DNA of 64,000 nt from Actinomyces massiliensis 4401292 (GTDB taxonomy: Bacteria; Actinomycetota; Actinomycetes; Actinomycetales; Actinomycetaceae). Made by a program: the position numbers and the translations under genes. The stretch spans positions 783,785 to 847,784 of the forward strand of contig NZ_JH711481.1 of assembly GCF_000269805.1 (NCBI RefSeq). Reading direction: 5' to 3'. Shown one piece after another: positions 43,300-52,236 of the stretch. The notes below the pieces were generated by a model, which saw only the letters and a program-made list of their open reading frames with translations, did not search any database and was not told the DNA's origin. Numbering within the stretch: position 1 is the first letter of the stretch; each line of letters begins with the position of its first letter.

Positions 43300-43782
43300 C
43301 CGACGCAAGGAATGCAGGGCTCCGGCCACGCTCATCATGACCGGGTGCACGTAGCCCGACCGCGCCGCGCTCGACGGGATCGCCGTGAGGTCACCAGGTC
43401 CGTCAGTCCCAGCTCATAGGCCAGAGCGAGGGTCGAGCTTCCGAGGACCCGCCCCTGACGAACGGGTGGACGAGCCGCTCGCCCAGTCCCGAGGAGATCG
43501 CCGCCCGGACGGTGAAGAAGGCGGAGACGATGAGCCGGATCGTGGAGCTGGAGAAGCCGGGCAGAACCGCCGGGGCCCTGTCCCCGGCATCGCCGACGGC
43601 GAGACGGGCGACCCGCGCCCACGGTCTGGTCTCGCGTCCTAGGCCCGGTTCCGGCCCACCTCTCGGCCGGGGAGCGCGAGCGTCGATGGCGATGGTGCCG
43701 GTGGAGAGCCGTTCGGCCGTGTCCGTGCCCGCCGCGCCCGCATCGGCGGCCTTCCGAACGATCGGGCGGGTGCCGTCGACGC
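43300..43782 (-). pseudogene. DASS-family anion symporter remnant
   Basis: Fragments in two frames read STIRLIVSAFFTVRAAISSGLGERLV, SSTLALAYELGLTDLVT and TAIPSSAARSGYVHPVMMSVAGA. They match consecutive conserved segments of CitT/TtdT-type dicarboxylate symporters (including the SNT-like IPSSAAR signature). The gene lacks both ends. Confidence 0.65.
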
Positions 43783-44127
43783 TCATCCGATGTACCGAAC
43801 CTTGCTCTCGAGTTTGGCCAGTGCGGCCTTCTTGCGCTCGTTGTAGACGATCTTCTGCCACTCGAACAGGTTGTTGCCGTGGGTGTCGATGGAGACGATG
43901 AGCGGGCCGAAATGCGTAATTCGGAAGGTCCGCAGCGTTAGGCATCCCCAGGTCGCGCTATTGGGTGTCCTCGACCTCCTCGACGGCGGTGGCGGCGATG
44001 ACCGCGTTGCCGGTTGGGAAGATGCGGTGCAGGGCGCCGTGCGTCCGGCAGCCGGTCTCGGTGCCCGGGTCCATACCGACCTTGCCGACGATGAGGCGCA
44101 CGCCGGTGCGGGCGAGGCGAGCCGCCG
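43783..44127 (-). pseudogene. ttdB: L-tartrate/fumarate dehydratase beta-subunit remnant
   Basis: The minus strand encodes [20 protein letters not shown] and [17 protein letters not shown], then a TAG where TtdB proteins usually have Trp, RDLGMP, and after a frameshift FGPLIVSIDTHGNNLFEWQ to a stop at 43783. This is the C-terminal half of TtdB/class I fumarase beta. It lies directly upstream of the DASS remnant, the gene order of tartrate-utilisation operons. Confidence 0.75.
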
Positions 44128-44265
44128 GGGGTCGGGCGCGTGTCAGTATCGAGGCTGACCTTGCGCGGGAACTGGGCCGCTTGTCCGACCGTGATAGGGC
44201 CCTTCGTGTGTGAGGGTGTGGTTGGGGGGCGGGTGCCGGTGGTTCGGTGTCTCAGGGTCCTTTAT

Positions 44266-44418
44266 GGTCGTACCTGGCGTCGCGTGGTCGTACCCGGGGG
44301 CGCGCGGTCGTACCTTAGAGCCCCTCTAAGGTACGACCGCGCGACGCCAGGTACGACCGTGTGCGGTAGGGGTACGACTGCGCGGTTTTACGTACGACCG
44401 GGTGGGACTGCGTACGAC
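44266..44418. repeat. eight-site GTCGTAC/GTACGAC array, about 20-bp period
   Basis: GTCGTAC occurs at 44267, 44287 and 44307; its complement GTACGAC at 44331, 44351, 44372, 44392 and 44412. Spacing is 20-21 bp except 24 bp at the orientation switch. The centre forms a perfect 20-bp-arm hairpin with a CCC loop (44301-44343). No gene is evident inside. Confidence 0.9.
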
Positions 44419-44595
44419 CGCACGGGGCCGATGGCGCACGGTGATGAACCGGTGCGCGCTCCCGGGCGCTCCGGGCTCCGCAGGCCAGCGTCGCGCAGGT
44501 CGGCGGTGCGCGGTTGCGGGGCCTGTGGAATGCAGCAGGACTCATGCCGGTGCGCGTACCCGTTAGCAGCACGCGGCGAGCGCCCGGGCCTTGGC

Positions 44596-45312
44596 TCATT
44601 CGGGCGGGGCGTGCCCGAACCTGTTGCAAAGGAGTCGTCCGCCGGTATCGACGGCAGAGGAAAGCCCGTAATACCAACGACTTCTCCTGTGCGTTTCGAC
44701 TGGATCCGATCCCCTGGTCATCGCGCAGGGGGCCGTCTCGTCGGTGGTGGCGCGTGCGGCCCAGGTGCGCGGGGCCCGCATGACCGTCTCGTCGTGGTGA
44801 GAGGCGTAGTGCTGCTGGTGGAAGACCGAGCCCGTGGCGGCGGCGTCGGCCGTCAACAGACGACGGAAGGCCGGGGCGTGCGCCCGAAGGTGCGGCCGGA
44901 AGGCCGTGTTGAGGGCCTTGACGTCCGGGACGCCGCTGTCGACGGCGATCTGCGCGATGCGGTGGCCGGTCCCGCCCAGGTCCCGGGTCTCCCGTCGCAG
45001 GCGGACGCGGGTGAGGTCCTCCGAGAAGGCCATGCCGACCTGCTGAGGGTAAGACCTGGGACAGGTAACGGGGGCGTGCCGCGCCAGGCGATCCAGGGCG
45101 ACGCGTTCGTGGAAGGAGGCGTCGATGCGGGCCACGGCCCGGCGCAGCGCCCGATGGCTCTCGATCGCCGTCGGCGGCCCGGGGCGCCGGGCCGGGGACA
45201 CATCGATGGTGCGGTGCGCCAACCGACGCCCGCGACACGCGCTCGGCGCCGTCCGACATTTCGTGATGTGATCTGCCACACATGCCGGATCGAGGGGCGG
45301 GGAGCCTTGCAA
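44596..45312 (-). pseudogene. AraC-family regulator remnant
   Basis: The C-terminal HTH pair is recognisable: HRALRRAVARIDASFHERVALDRLARHA followed by GMAFSEDLTRVRLRRETRDL and IAQIAVDSGVPDVKALNTAFR, the usual AraC/XylS double HTH. The first recognition helix is corrupt (PVTCPRSYPQQV in place of S..YFSRxF). The N-terminal sensor domain is missing and the tail after about 44850 looks noncoding. The stretch 44419-44595 shows nothing else. Confidence 0.5.
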
Positions 45313-45357
45313 TCATGCCGAAAGAGGTCGTCCATGAATCTTATCGAAGTCGCCTTG

Positions 45358-45408
45358 ACCACAATATGTTGTGGTTACCAAAGGGGTTGGCACCTACATG
45401 ATGTGTTG
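45358..45408 (+). promoter_or_regulatory. two NrdR-box candidates upstream of nrdD
   Basis: ACCACAATATGTTGTGGT (45358-45375) is a near-perfect palindrome matching the NrdR consensus. A weaker box, CCTACATGATGTGTTG, is centred near 45400, about three helical turns away, the usual two-box arrangement. NrdR represses ribonucleotide reductase genes when dATP is high. Confidence 0.7.
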
Positions 45409-45541
45409 CACGAGTGTGGTTCGGTTGTAGGCTTCGGAACCAGCGTAGTTGCTCCAGGCACCCGCCCTGGGGGTCGGAGCGGCGCCTACCGTCGCCATGA
45501 TGGCGTCGGTACTCGTTAACGGAAGCACTCTGGAGATGACC

Positions 45542-47491
45542 GTGTCAGACAGCAGCCAGATCCCCACCGCCGCGCATCTCGCCGCCGCTCACCCCGAGCT
45601 CGTGGCGCGCGGCTCCGCCGACTCGGCCGTCGCCCACGGCTCACGGCCCCAGGTCGATGCCGTCTCCACCATCACCGAGTACCTCGACCGCTCCGACTGG
45701 CGCGTCAACGCCAACGCCAACCAGGGCTACTCGCTCGGCGGGATGATCCTCAACACCTCCGGCAAGGTCATCGCCAACTACTGGCTGAGCCAGATCTACT
45801 CCCAGGAGGCGGGTGACGCCCACCGCGCCGGCGACTTCCACATCCACGACCTCGACATGTTCGCCGGCTACTGCGCCGGCTGGTCGCTCAAGAACCTCCT
45901 CCAGCAGGGCTTCAACGGGGTGCCCGGCAAGATCGCCTCCGCGCCGGCCAAGCACTTCTCCTCCGCCGTCGGGCAGATCGTCAACTTCCTGGGCACCTTG
46001 CAGAACGAGTGGGCCGGGGCCCAGGCCTTCTCCTCCTTCGACACCTACATGGCGCCCTTCGTCCGCCTGGACTCGATGACCTACGACCAGGTCCGACAGT
46101 GCATGCAGGAGCTCATCTTCAACCTCAACGTCCCCTCGCGCTGGGGCACCCAGACGCCCTTCACCAACCTCACCTTCGACTGGACCTGCCCCGCGGACCT
46201 GGCCGACGAGCACCCCCTCATCGGCGACGAGCTGTGCGACTTCACCTACGGCGACCTGGCCGACGAGATGGGCATGATCAACCGCGCCTTCATGGAGATC
46301 ATGACCACCGGCGACGCCGAGGGCCGCGTCTTCACCTTCCCCATTCCCACCTACAACATCACCAAGGACTTCGACTGGGAGACGGAGAACTGCGAGCGCC
46401 TGTTCACCATGACCGCGAAGTACGGGCTGCCCTACTTCCAGAACTTCATCAACTCCGAGCTCGATCCCGGCATGATCCGCTCCATGTGCTGCCGCCTCCA
46501 ACTCGACCTGCGCGAGCTGCTCAAGCGCGGCAACGGCCTGTTCGGGTCCGCCGAGCAGACCGGGAGCGTCGGCGTCGTCACCGTCAACATGGCGCGCCTG
46601 GGCTACCTGCACGCGGACGATGAGGCCGGCCTCGTGGCGGCCCTCGACCGTCTGCTGGAGATCGGCCGCGACACCCTCGAGCTCAAGCGCACCGTCATAC
46701 AGCATCACATCGACGCCGGTCTGTTCCCCTTCACCAAGCGGTGGCTCGGCACGCTCGACAACCACTTCTCCACCCTGGGCGTCAACGGCATGAACGAGAT
46801 GGTCCGCAACTTCACCCACGACGCCTACGACCTGACCGACCCGCGCGGTCACGCCATGTGCGTGCGGATCCTCGATCACGTGCGCGACAAGATGGTGGAG
46901 TTCCAGGAGGCCACCGGCCACCTCTACAACCTCGAGGCCACTCCCGCGGAGGGCACCACCTACCGCTTCGCCAAGGAGGACCGCAAGCGCTACCCGGACA
47001 TCCTCCAGGCCGGCACCGAGACCAATCCCTATTACACGAACTCCTCGCAGGTTCCCGTGGCCTACACCGACGACCCCTTCGAGGCCCAGGAGATGCAGGA
47101 GGAGCTGCAGACCAAGTACACCGGCGGCACGGTCCTCCACCTGTACATGAACGAGCAGATCTCCTCGGCGCAGGCCTGCAAAGAGCTCGTGCGCCGCAGC
47201 CTGACGGCCTTCCGCACCCCCTACATCACCGTCACGCCGACCTTCTCGATCTGCCCCACCCACGGCTACCTGGTCGGGGAGCACCTGACCTGCGAGAAGT
47301 GCGCCGAGCTGCACCCGGACGCCGAGCCGGTCGAGTGCGAGGTGTGGACGCGCGTCATGGGCTACTTCCGCCCCGTGAAGTCCTTCAACATCGGCAAGAA
47401 GGGCGAGTACATGGAGCGGCAGATGTTCACCGAGGACGCCGCCGGTGGCCACGGCCCGGCCGTCTCGCGCCTGAGTGCGGTCAGCGCCTGA
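45542..47491 (+). CDS. nrdD: anaerobic ribonucleoside-triphosphate reductase, class III
   Basis: The protein has about 649 residues. It reduces NTPs to dNTPs without oxygen, using a glycyl radical made by NrdG. Seen: the catalytic barrel with GAQAFSSFDTYMAPF, SMCCRLQLDLRELLKRGNGLFG, and the zinc site CPTHGYLVGEHLTCEKC. The glycyl-radical loop is RVMGYFRPVKSFN near the C-terminus. GTG 45542 is preferred because GGAG lies six bases upstream; ATG 45536 would abut that site. Upstream NrdR boxes imply control by dATP. nrdG lies 0.7 kb downstream behind a toxin-antitoxin pair. Confidence 0.93.
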   Translation: MSDSSQIPTAAHLAAAHPELVARGSADSAVAHGSRPQVDAVSTITEYLDRSDWRVNANANQGYSLGGMILNTSGKVIANYWLSQIYSQEAGDAHRAGDFHIHDLDMFAGYCAGWSLKNLLQQGFNGVPGKIASAPAKHFSSAVGQIVNFLGTLQNEWAGAQAFSSFDTYMAPFVRLDSMTYDQVRQCMQELIFNLNVPSRWGTQTPFTNLTFDWTCPADLADEHPLIGDELCDFTYGDLADEMGMINRAFMEIMTTGDAEGRVFTFPIPTYNITKDFDWETENCERLFTMTAKYGLPYFQNFINSELDPGMIRSMCCRLQLDLRELLKRGNGLFGSAEQTGSVGVVTVNMARLGYLHADDEAGLVAALDRLLEIGRDTLELKRTVIQHHIDAGLFPFTKRWLGTLDNHFSTLGVNGMNEMVRNFTHDAYDLTDPRGHAMCVRILDHVRDKMVEFQEATGHLYNLEATPAEGTTYRFAKEDRKRYPDILQAGTETNPYYTNSSQVPVAYTDDPFEAQEMQEELQTKYTGGTVLHLYMNEQISSAQACKELVRRSLTAFRTPYITVTPTFSICPTHGYLVGEHLTCEKCAELHPDAEPVECEVWTRVMGYFRPVKSFNIGKKGEYMERQMFTEDAAGGHGPAVSRLSAVSA

Positions 47492-47520
47492 GGGGACCCG
47501 CAACGGAGAAGGAGGGGTAG

Positions 47521-47790
47521 GTGGCGGACTGGATCGTTGAGTTCACTCCTCGTGCCGAGAAGGCCGTGAAGCGACTTGATCGCAGTGTCAGGAAGCGTGT
47601 GTTCGACAAGCTGCGGGAAATCCAGGGGGCTGACGATCCGCGGGACTTCCTGAAGTCGATGACGGGACCACTCACGGGGATGTTCCGGCTCCGGGTCGGG
47701 GACTACCGGGTGATCGTCGACATCCAAGACGAGCGCTGTGTGATCCTCGCGCTCGATGTTGGCCATCGCTCGGTTGTCTATGGCCGGTGA
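47521..47790 (+). CDS. RelE/ParE-superfamily toxin
   Basis: This 89-residue protein has the RelE fold: WIVEFTPRAEKAVKRLDRSVRKRVFDKLREI, then GMFRLRVGDYRVIVDIQDERCVILALDVGHRSVVY. The Arg and Lys positions of ribosome-dependent RNases are present. GTG 47521 follows AAGGAGGGG. It starts 30 bp after nrdD and is transcribed with it. Its antitoxin candidate lies downstream, the reverse of the usual order. Confidence 0.88.
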   Translation: MADWIVEFTPRAEKAVKRLDRSVRKRVFDKLREIQGADDPRDFLKSMTGPLTGMFRLRVGDYRVIVDIQDERCVILALDVGHRSVVYGR

Positions 47791-47829
47791 CATCTCGAGG
47801 CTTGCTCGTGAATGGGTCACCGAAGCGCC

Positions 47830-47861
47830 GGGGCGTCCTTCGTTTCTGTGGTGGACGCCCC
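47830..47861 (+). terminator. hairpin between toxin and antitoxin genes
   Basis: GGGGCGTCC (47830-47838) and GGACGCCCC (47853-47861) form a 9-bp stem with a 14-nt loop. No strong U-run follows, so it may attenuate rather than end transcription. Confidence 0.45.
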
Positions 47862-47904
47862 GACGCCTTGTCTCGGGGATGTCTGGACTCCATGTCCGTG
47901 ATAG

Positions 47905-47933
47905 TTGTGAAGAGAATGGCTGGCACTTATGCT
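47905..47933 (+). promoter_or_regulatory. leaderless promoter for the antitoxin and nrdG
   Basis: TTGTGA (47905) and TATGCT (47928) have 17-bp spacing, and the ATG at 47940 sits at the expected start point. This would give the antitoxin and nrdG transcription independent of nrdD. Confidence 0.5.
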
Positions 47934-47939
47934 GTAAAC

Positions 47940-48176
47940 ATGTCTACTGCAGTTCTGAGCGTACGGCTGCCAGAGGATCTCAAGCGTCGGCTCGATGACC
48001 TCGGGAGCCAGACTGGTCGTTCGGCAACGTTCTACGTGCGTGAGGCCGTCGAGTCCTACATCGATGACTTGGAGTACGCGTACGCGCTGAAGGCGGAAGC
48101 AGAGGCGGTGCGGCGCGGTGAGATCAAGACGCGCCGCCTTGATGAGATCGCGGCGGCTCTTGGCCTCGATGCCTGA
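47940..48176 (+). CDS. ribbon-helix-helix antitoxin
   Basis: This 78-residue protein has an N-terminal RHH domain, STAVLSVRLPEDLKRRLDDLGSQTGRSATFYVREAVESYIDDLE, and a charged C-terminal helix that would bind the RelE toxin. ATG 47940 is chosen from the position of the upstream promoter. The stop overlaps the start of nrdG (ATGCCTGA), so translation of the antitoxin and NrdG is coupled. It probably also represses its own promoter. Confidence 0.85.
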   Translation: MSTAVLSVRLPEDLKRRLDDLGSQTGRSATFYVREAVESYIDDLEYAYALKAEAEAVRRGEIKTRRLDEIAAALGLDA

Positions 48177-48930
48177 GGCTGAGGAGACGAGATTCCGGTT
48201 GACCTGCCCTGCTGATGCTCTGGTGATCGCCGGGCTCGTCCCCATGAGCACGGTCGACTGGCCCGACCACCTGACCGCGACCGTCTTCCTGCAGGGCTGC
48301 CCCTGGAACTGCTTCTACTGCCACAACCAGGCCCTCATCCCCGCCCGCACGCCCGGCCAGGTGGCGTGGGAGGAGGTGCGCGCCCTGCTGCGCCGCCGGA
48401 GGGGACTGCTCGACGGCGTCGTCCTCACCGGCGGTGAGGCGCTGCGCCAGGACGCCCTGGCCGACGCCGCCCGCGAGGTCATCGACATGGGCTTCCAGGT
48501 GGGGCTGCACACGGCTGGGCCCTACCCGCGGCGGCTGTGGGACATGATCGCGTCCGGGCTAGTCGACTGGGTAGGGCTGGACATCAAGGCGCTGCCCGAG
48601 CACTACGGGCAGGTGGTCGGCCGGGCGAACGCGGCCGCGAAGGCCTGGGAGAGTCTGGAGGTGCTCATCGAGGCAGCCGGCCGCGGCGGGCCCGACTTCG
48701 AGGTGCGCACCACCGTGGTGCCCGGGGACGTGACGGCCGACGACGCCGTCGAGGTGGCCCGCCGGGTGCACGCGGCGGGGGCCCGGGTCTACGCCCTCCA
48801 GCAGGCCCGCTCCGAGGGGACGAGCGGGGAGTTCGACGTCGTGGCGCCCGGCTGGGACGGGATGTGCGAACGCATGGCTGAGCGCATCGAGGCTCTGGGC
48901 TGGGACCGTTTCACCTACCGCCCGGCGTAG
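48169..48930 (+). CDS. nrdG: anaerobic ribonucleotide reductase-activating radical SAM protein
   Basis: This 253-residue protein carries GCPWNCFYCHN, with the CxxxCxxC 4Fe-4S ligands C44, C48 and C51, then DGVVLTGGEALRQ (SAM-binding GGE) and DWVGLDIKALPEHY. It uses S-adenosylmethionine to make the glycyl radical on NrdD. It is slightly longer than short NrdGs and belongs to the longer, PflA-like type common in actinobacteria. ATG 48169 overlaps the antitoxin stop by eight bases. The interval 48931-49145 has no supported gene. Confidence 0.92.
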   Translation: MPEAEETRFRLTCPADALVIAGLVPMSTVDWPDHLTATVFLQGCPWNCFYCHNQALIPARTPGQVAWEEVRALLRRRRGLLDGVVLTGGEALRQDALADAAREVIDMGFQVGLHTAGPYPRRLWDMIASGLVDWVGLDIKALPEHYGQVVGRANAAAKAWESLEVLIEAAGRGGPDFEVRTTVVPGDVTADDAVEVARRVHAAGARVYALQQARSEGTSGEFDVVAPGWDGMCERMAERIEALGWDRFTYRPA

Positions 48931-49145
48931 GCTGGGGAGAATGATGACCTGGCCGAGCGTGACTGCCCCGCGTCGCTGGGTGACATCCAGAGGCTCACAC
49001 GATGAGCCCGCTGATCGGGCCCGCGACAATCGCCGGTGTGGAGATCCCGGCTACGGCTACGCTGGCGCAGGTGCGCGGGGACTGGCGGTGTCGGGGCGCA
49101 GGTACGGGGCGGAGTTCCCGCAGGGCGATCGTCGAGAGTTCAGTA

Positions 49146-49799
49146 ATGGTAGATAAGGACTTGCTCTTCGGTGATCTGTGCCCTCGAGGGGTGTCGTGCG
49201 CCGAGTCCCGGGGCGACGACGACTTCCCATCCGATCCGCGATTGACGCTTCTGCCCGGAGAAGCTGCTCGGGTTGCGCGCTCGTCCCCTACGAGAGCCGC
49301 GGAGTTCGCGACAGGGCGTCGACTGGCGCATGATGCGATGGAGCAGATTGGTTTTTCTGGGCCTGTACTCTCCGGGGCTCACGGAGAGCCGTGCTGGCCC
49401 GAGGGTGTGATCGGCTCTATTACTCACTGTCCGGGTCTGCGTGCCGCAGCCGTTGGGGTGAGGTCGCAGGTGAGCGCGCTGGGTATCGATGCGGAGCCCG
49501 ATCGAGCGCTCAGTGCCGACGTCGCTCGGGCACTGGTCATGCCCGCTGATCGCTTGCCTGATGATGCGCATGCACTCGTGGCGCTTTTGTGTGCCAAGGA
49601 GGCGGCTGCAAAGGCCTTCGTCTCGATGGGGGCTCCCACGCGGGACTTCCGTCTCTCTACGGTGCGATTCTTTGACAAAGATGGATTCATGGTCCTTGGT
49701 CGGGACGGGCATCCCGCCATGAACGGGAAGTGGCGGCGCAGTGACGGACTCGTGCTCGCGGTGGTCGCCGTCACGTGCTGTGATCGTCCGAGGTTCTGA
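49146..49799 (+). CDS. EntD/Sfp-type 4'-phosphopantetheinyl transferase
   Basis: This 217-residue protein shows the PPTase signatures: FATGRRLAHDAM, IGSITHC, ALGIDAEPDRALS (metal-binding Asp and Glu) and LLCAKEAAAKAF (the W/F-x-x-KEA motif). It transfers the phosphopantetheine arm of CoA to carrier proteins; the ACP at 53290 is the likely client. ATG 49146 gives the proper family length. Its 3' end overlaps the convergent TetR gene by 29 bp. It is the left border of the PKS cluster. Confidence 0.88.
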   Translation: MVDKDLLFGDLCPRGVSCAESRGDDDFPSDPRLTLLPGEAARVARSSPTRAAEFATGRRLAHDAMEQIGFSGPVLSGAHGEPCWPEGVIGSITHCPGLRAAAVGVRSQVSALGIDAEPDRALSADVARALVMPADRLPDDAHALVALLCAKEAAAKAFVSMGAPTRDFRLSTVRFFDKDGFMVLGRDGHPAMNGKWRRSDGLVLAVVAVTCCDRPRF

Positions 49800-50382
49800 C
49801 ACCTCGTTCAATCAGGTCCAGGAGAGCGTCATAGTTGACCTGAGTGACCCGGTCCGAGGACGTGGATTCCGCTGCTCCGTGGAGGAACTCCACTGAGAAC
49901 GCGCCTTGGACGCAGGCCCAGATCGCATTGGCGAGGGAGCGGGCATCGACATCGATGACGGCGCCGGCGGCTTGACCGTATCGGACGATCTCAATCAGCT
50001 GGGTGAAGGCGTTGCGGGCTTCAGGTCCTGGTTGGGTGGTCCACATGAACTGGTAGCAGCGCGGGTTGGCCTGCATGAGCTCGTGAACAATCGTGCCAGC
50101 CTTCCTGAGTCGGGCAAGGGGATCGTACTCGGAGATATCGCGCAGGGCACGCGTCATGATGGCGAAGCGTTCCTCGACGACGGCATGGAGCAGTCCTTGC
50201 TTGTCGCCGAAGTGGTTATAGACGCTCATGGGGGCGACCTGAGCGCGGGCGGCGACGGCGCGGATAGTGACAGCTTGCGGGCCGTTCTCCTCCAGCAGCT
50301 CCGTCGTGGCGTGAATCACTTTCGATGCCAATAGCTGGGTTGAGGTGCGCTTGTTGGGGTGTTTGCGCTGATCGGAGGCCAT
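49771..50382 (-). CDS. TetR-family regulator, left member of a paralogous pair
   Basis: This 203-residue protein has the HTH GPQAVTIRAVAARAQVAPMSVYNHFGDKQGLLHAV (about residues 30-65) and an all-alpha ligand domain. It aligns throughout with the TetR at 58967-59569 (shared VTIRAVAA, YNHFGDKQG, ARLRKAG/TRLRQAG, DAFTQLIxIVxYGQ). It is divergent from the MFS exporter; two AAC-N3-GTT sites lie between them. It probably represses the exporter and PKS genes. ATG 50382 is a reasonable start; 50397 is an alternative. Confidence 0.88.
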   Translation of the reverse strand: MASDQRKHPNKRTSTQLLASKVIHATTELLEENGPQAVTIRAVAARAQVAPMSVYNHFGDKQGLLHAVVEERFAIMTRALRDISEYDPLARLRKAGTIVHELMQANPRCYQFMWTTQPGPEARNAFTQLIEIVRYGQAAGAVIDVDARSLANAIWACVQGAFSVEFLHGAAESTSSDRVTQVNYDALLDLIERGVRTSDDHST

Positions 50383-50453
50383 GTGTCCAACTTTCATCTC
50401 GGTATCTGGCGGTCGGTGGGTTGGGGTTGTGGAGCGAGTGTCCACTAGTGTAG

Positions 50454-50483
50454 AACAGTGTTACAACCTACTGGAACATCGTT
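50454..50483 (+). promoter_or_regulatory. twin operator sites in the tetR-MFS divergent region
   Basis: AACagtGTT (50454-50462) and AACatcGTT (50475-50483) are 21 bp apart, each within a longer imperfect palindrome (TGTAGAACAGTGTTACA; GGAACATCGTTCTA). They lie just downstream of a possible TTGTGG/TAGAAC promoter for the exporter. Confidence 0.5.
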
Positions 50484-50502
50484 CTACGAATCGAGGAACC
50501 TC

Positions 50503-52116
50503 ATGACTTCAGTTGTTCCACCGCCGCCTACTGCCCTCCAGTCGACGGGCATGCCTCAGGCGCCGCTTGTGTCGCAGGCGCCCGTTAGGCGCGCGGACGC
50601 ACCGAGTCGAGGGCGTGGCCTTCGTGCAGCAGCTCTGGCGGCGCTGTGCCTGGCCGAACTGCTGGTCGTCATCGACAACACCATCGTCAATGTCGCCATC
50701 CCTACCTTCGCTCGTGATCTCAATGCATCAACCACTGGGCTGCAGTGGATCGTTGATGCGTACACCTTGGCCTTCGCCTGCCTGCTCCTGCCTGCAGGCC
50801 ACCTGGGTGACCGCATTGGGCGTCGGCGTGTTCTGGTCATCGGGCTGGCCGCGTTCGGTGTGGTGAGTGGTGCAACGGCGCTGTGCACCACCTTGGATGC
50901 GGTGACAACGTGCCGTGCGCTGCTTGGCGTATGCGCTGCACTCGTCTATCCCGCCACGCTCTCACTCATCATGACTACCTTTGAAGGTTCTTCACGAAAG
51001 GGCCTGGCAGTCGGACTATGGGCGGCAACTTCCGGGCTTGGGATCGCCCTGGGGCCAATCCTTGGCGGTCTTCTGTTGGAGCACTTTTCATGGGAGTCAA
51101 TCTTCTGGGTTAATGTGCCCTTGGCTCTCATCACTGTTCCTGCCGTGCTTGTGGCGGTGCCCGAGTCCCGTTCCAGCGAAAAGGCCCGGTTTGATGTAGT
51201 GGGCGCTATTCTGTCCGCCATCGGAGTAGGGGCGCTGGTGTGGGGAATCATCGAGGGTCCTCATCGTGGCTGGACCTCAGGATCTGTGACAACGGCCTTC
51301 ATTGTTGGCGCCATCTGTGTGTCTGCACTTGTGGCTTGGGAACTGTATTGGCCGCACCCCCTGATTGATGTCCGTCTATTCTTCCGCAGGGAGTTCTCCG
51401 CAGGTGCCGTGTCGATCGCCGCAGCATTTTTCGCCCTCTTTGGATTCATCTTCATCATCACGCAGTACTTCCAGGACGTGCGGGGTTACAGCGCTCTGAT
51501 GGCCGGCGTGGCGACCTTGCCGTTTGCTATCGTGATGGCAGTCGTTTCGCCGATCGCTTCAGTCCTTTCACGTCGGCTGGGGCCGGGATGGGTCGTCGGA
51601 GTCGGTCTGGGAATTATGGGCCTGGGATTCTGGCGAGTTACAGTCCTGGAGGCTGATTCTGCGTACTGGCAGATGATCGTTCCTGCGATGGTGATCATGG
51701 CTGCTGGTCTTGCGCTAGTCCAAGCGCCTGCGACGAGTGCAATCATGGGCGTGGTACGTAAGGATCAAGTCGGGGCTGCTTCCGCCATGAATGACACCAC
51801 CCGCGAAATCGGGGGAACTCTTGGAGTGGCTGTTCTGGGATCTATTGTCGCCTCTCAGTTCTCAGATTCCCTGAATTCGGCGGTGTCCGGGTTGATGCCG
51901 CAACAGGCTCTCGATCAGGCAGACAACTCGATCACTGCTGCGATGACAGTAGCGAAGTACATGCCGGAAACTGTTCAAGGCCTCTTTAAAGAGGCTGCTG
52001 TCAACGCCTTTATGGATACGGTTCATCAGGCAGGCTGGGTAGTGGCTTGTGTGGCGTGGGCTGGGGCGCTCATTGCAGTAATTGCCCTGCCCAGGGGGCG
52101 TCAGAATAGCGTCTGA
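50503..52116 (+). CDS. DHA2-family MFS exporter of the PKS cluster
   Basis: This 537-residue protein has about 14 membrane helices, after a Pro-rich N-terminus. GHLGDRIGRRRVLVIG is motif A, and GPILGGLLLEHFSWESIFWVNVP is the antiporter motif C region of EmrB/QacA-type exporters. It should pump out the cluster's product, also giving self-resistance. ATG 50503 follows GAGGAA. The gene reads toward the acyltransferase 120 bp downstream and is likely co-transcribed. Confidence 0.88.
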   Translation: MTSVVPPPPTALQSTGMPQAPLVSQAPVRRADAPSRGRGLRAAALAALCLAELLVVIDNTIVNVAIPTFARDLNASTTGLQWIVDAYTLAFACLLLPAGHLGDRIGRRRVLVIGLAAFGVVSGATALCTTLDAVTTCRALLGVCAALVYPATLSLIMTTFEGSSRKGLAVGLWAATSGLGIALGPILGGLLLEHFSWESIFWVNVPLALITVPAVLVAVPESRSSEKARFDVVGAILSAIGVGALVWGIIEGPHRGWTSGSVTTAFIVGAICVSALVAWELYWPHPLIDVRLFFRREFSAGAVSIAAAFFALFGFIFIITQYFQDVRGYSALMAGVATLPFAIVMAVVSPIASVLSRRLGPGWVVGVGLGIMGLGFWRVTVLEADSAYWQMIVPAMVIMAAGLALVQAPATSAIMGVVRKDQVGAASAMNDTTREIGGTLGVAVLGSIVASQFSDSLNSAVSGLMPQQALDQADNSITAAMTVAKYMPETVQGLFKEAAVNAFMDTVHQAGWVVACVAWAGALIAVIALPRGRQNSV

Positions 52117-52236
52117 AAGGAGATCGAAAAACATACTTGTGTTCATGGGCGAATATTCCTCGACTCGCCCAGTTGAGCCGCGCCAGGTCCGGCGTGAGTG
52201 AATAGAAGAACAGTACTACGCGCGAAAGGGCGTATC

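Noticed and set aside
44266-44418. Possible CRISPR array
   Set aside because: Repeat core is only 7 bp, period is 20 bp, orientation switches midway and no cas genes are present.
44140-45519. Plus-strand ORF of 459 codons
   Set aside because: It runs across the GTCGTAC array and antisense to the AraC remnant, with no domain; it is chance openness in GC-rich DNA.
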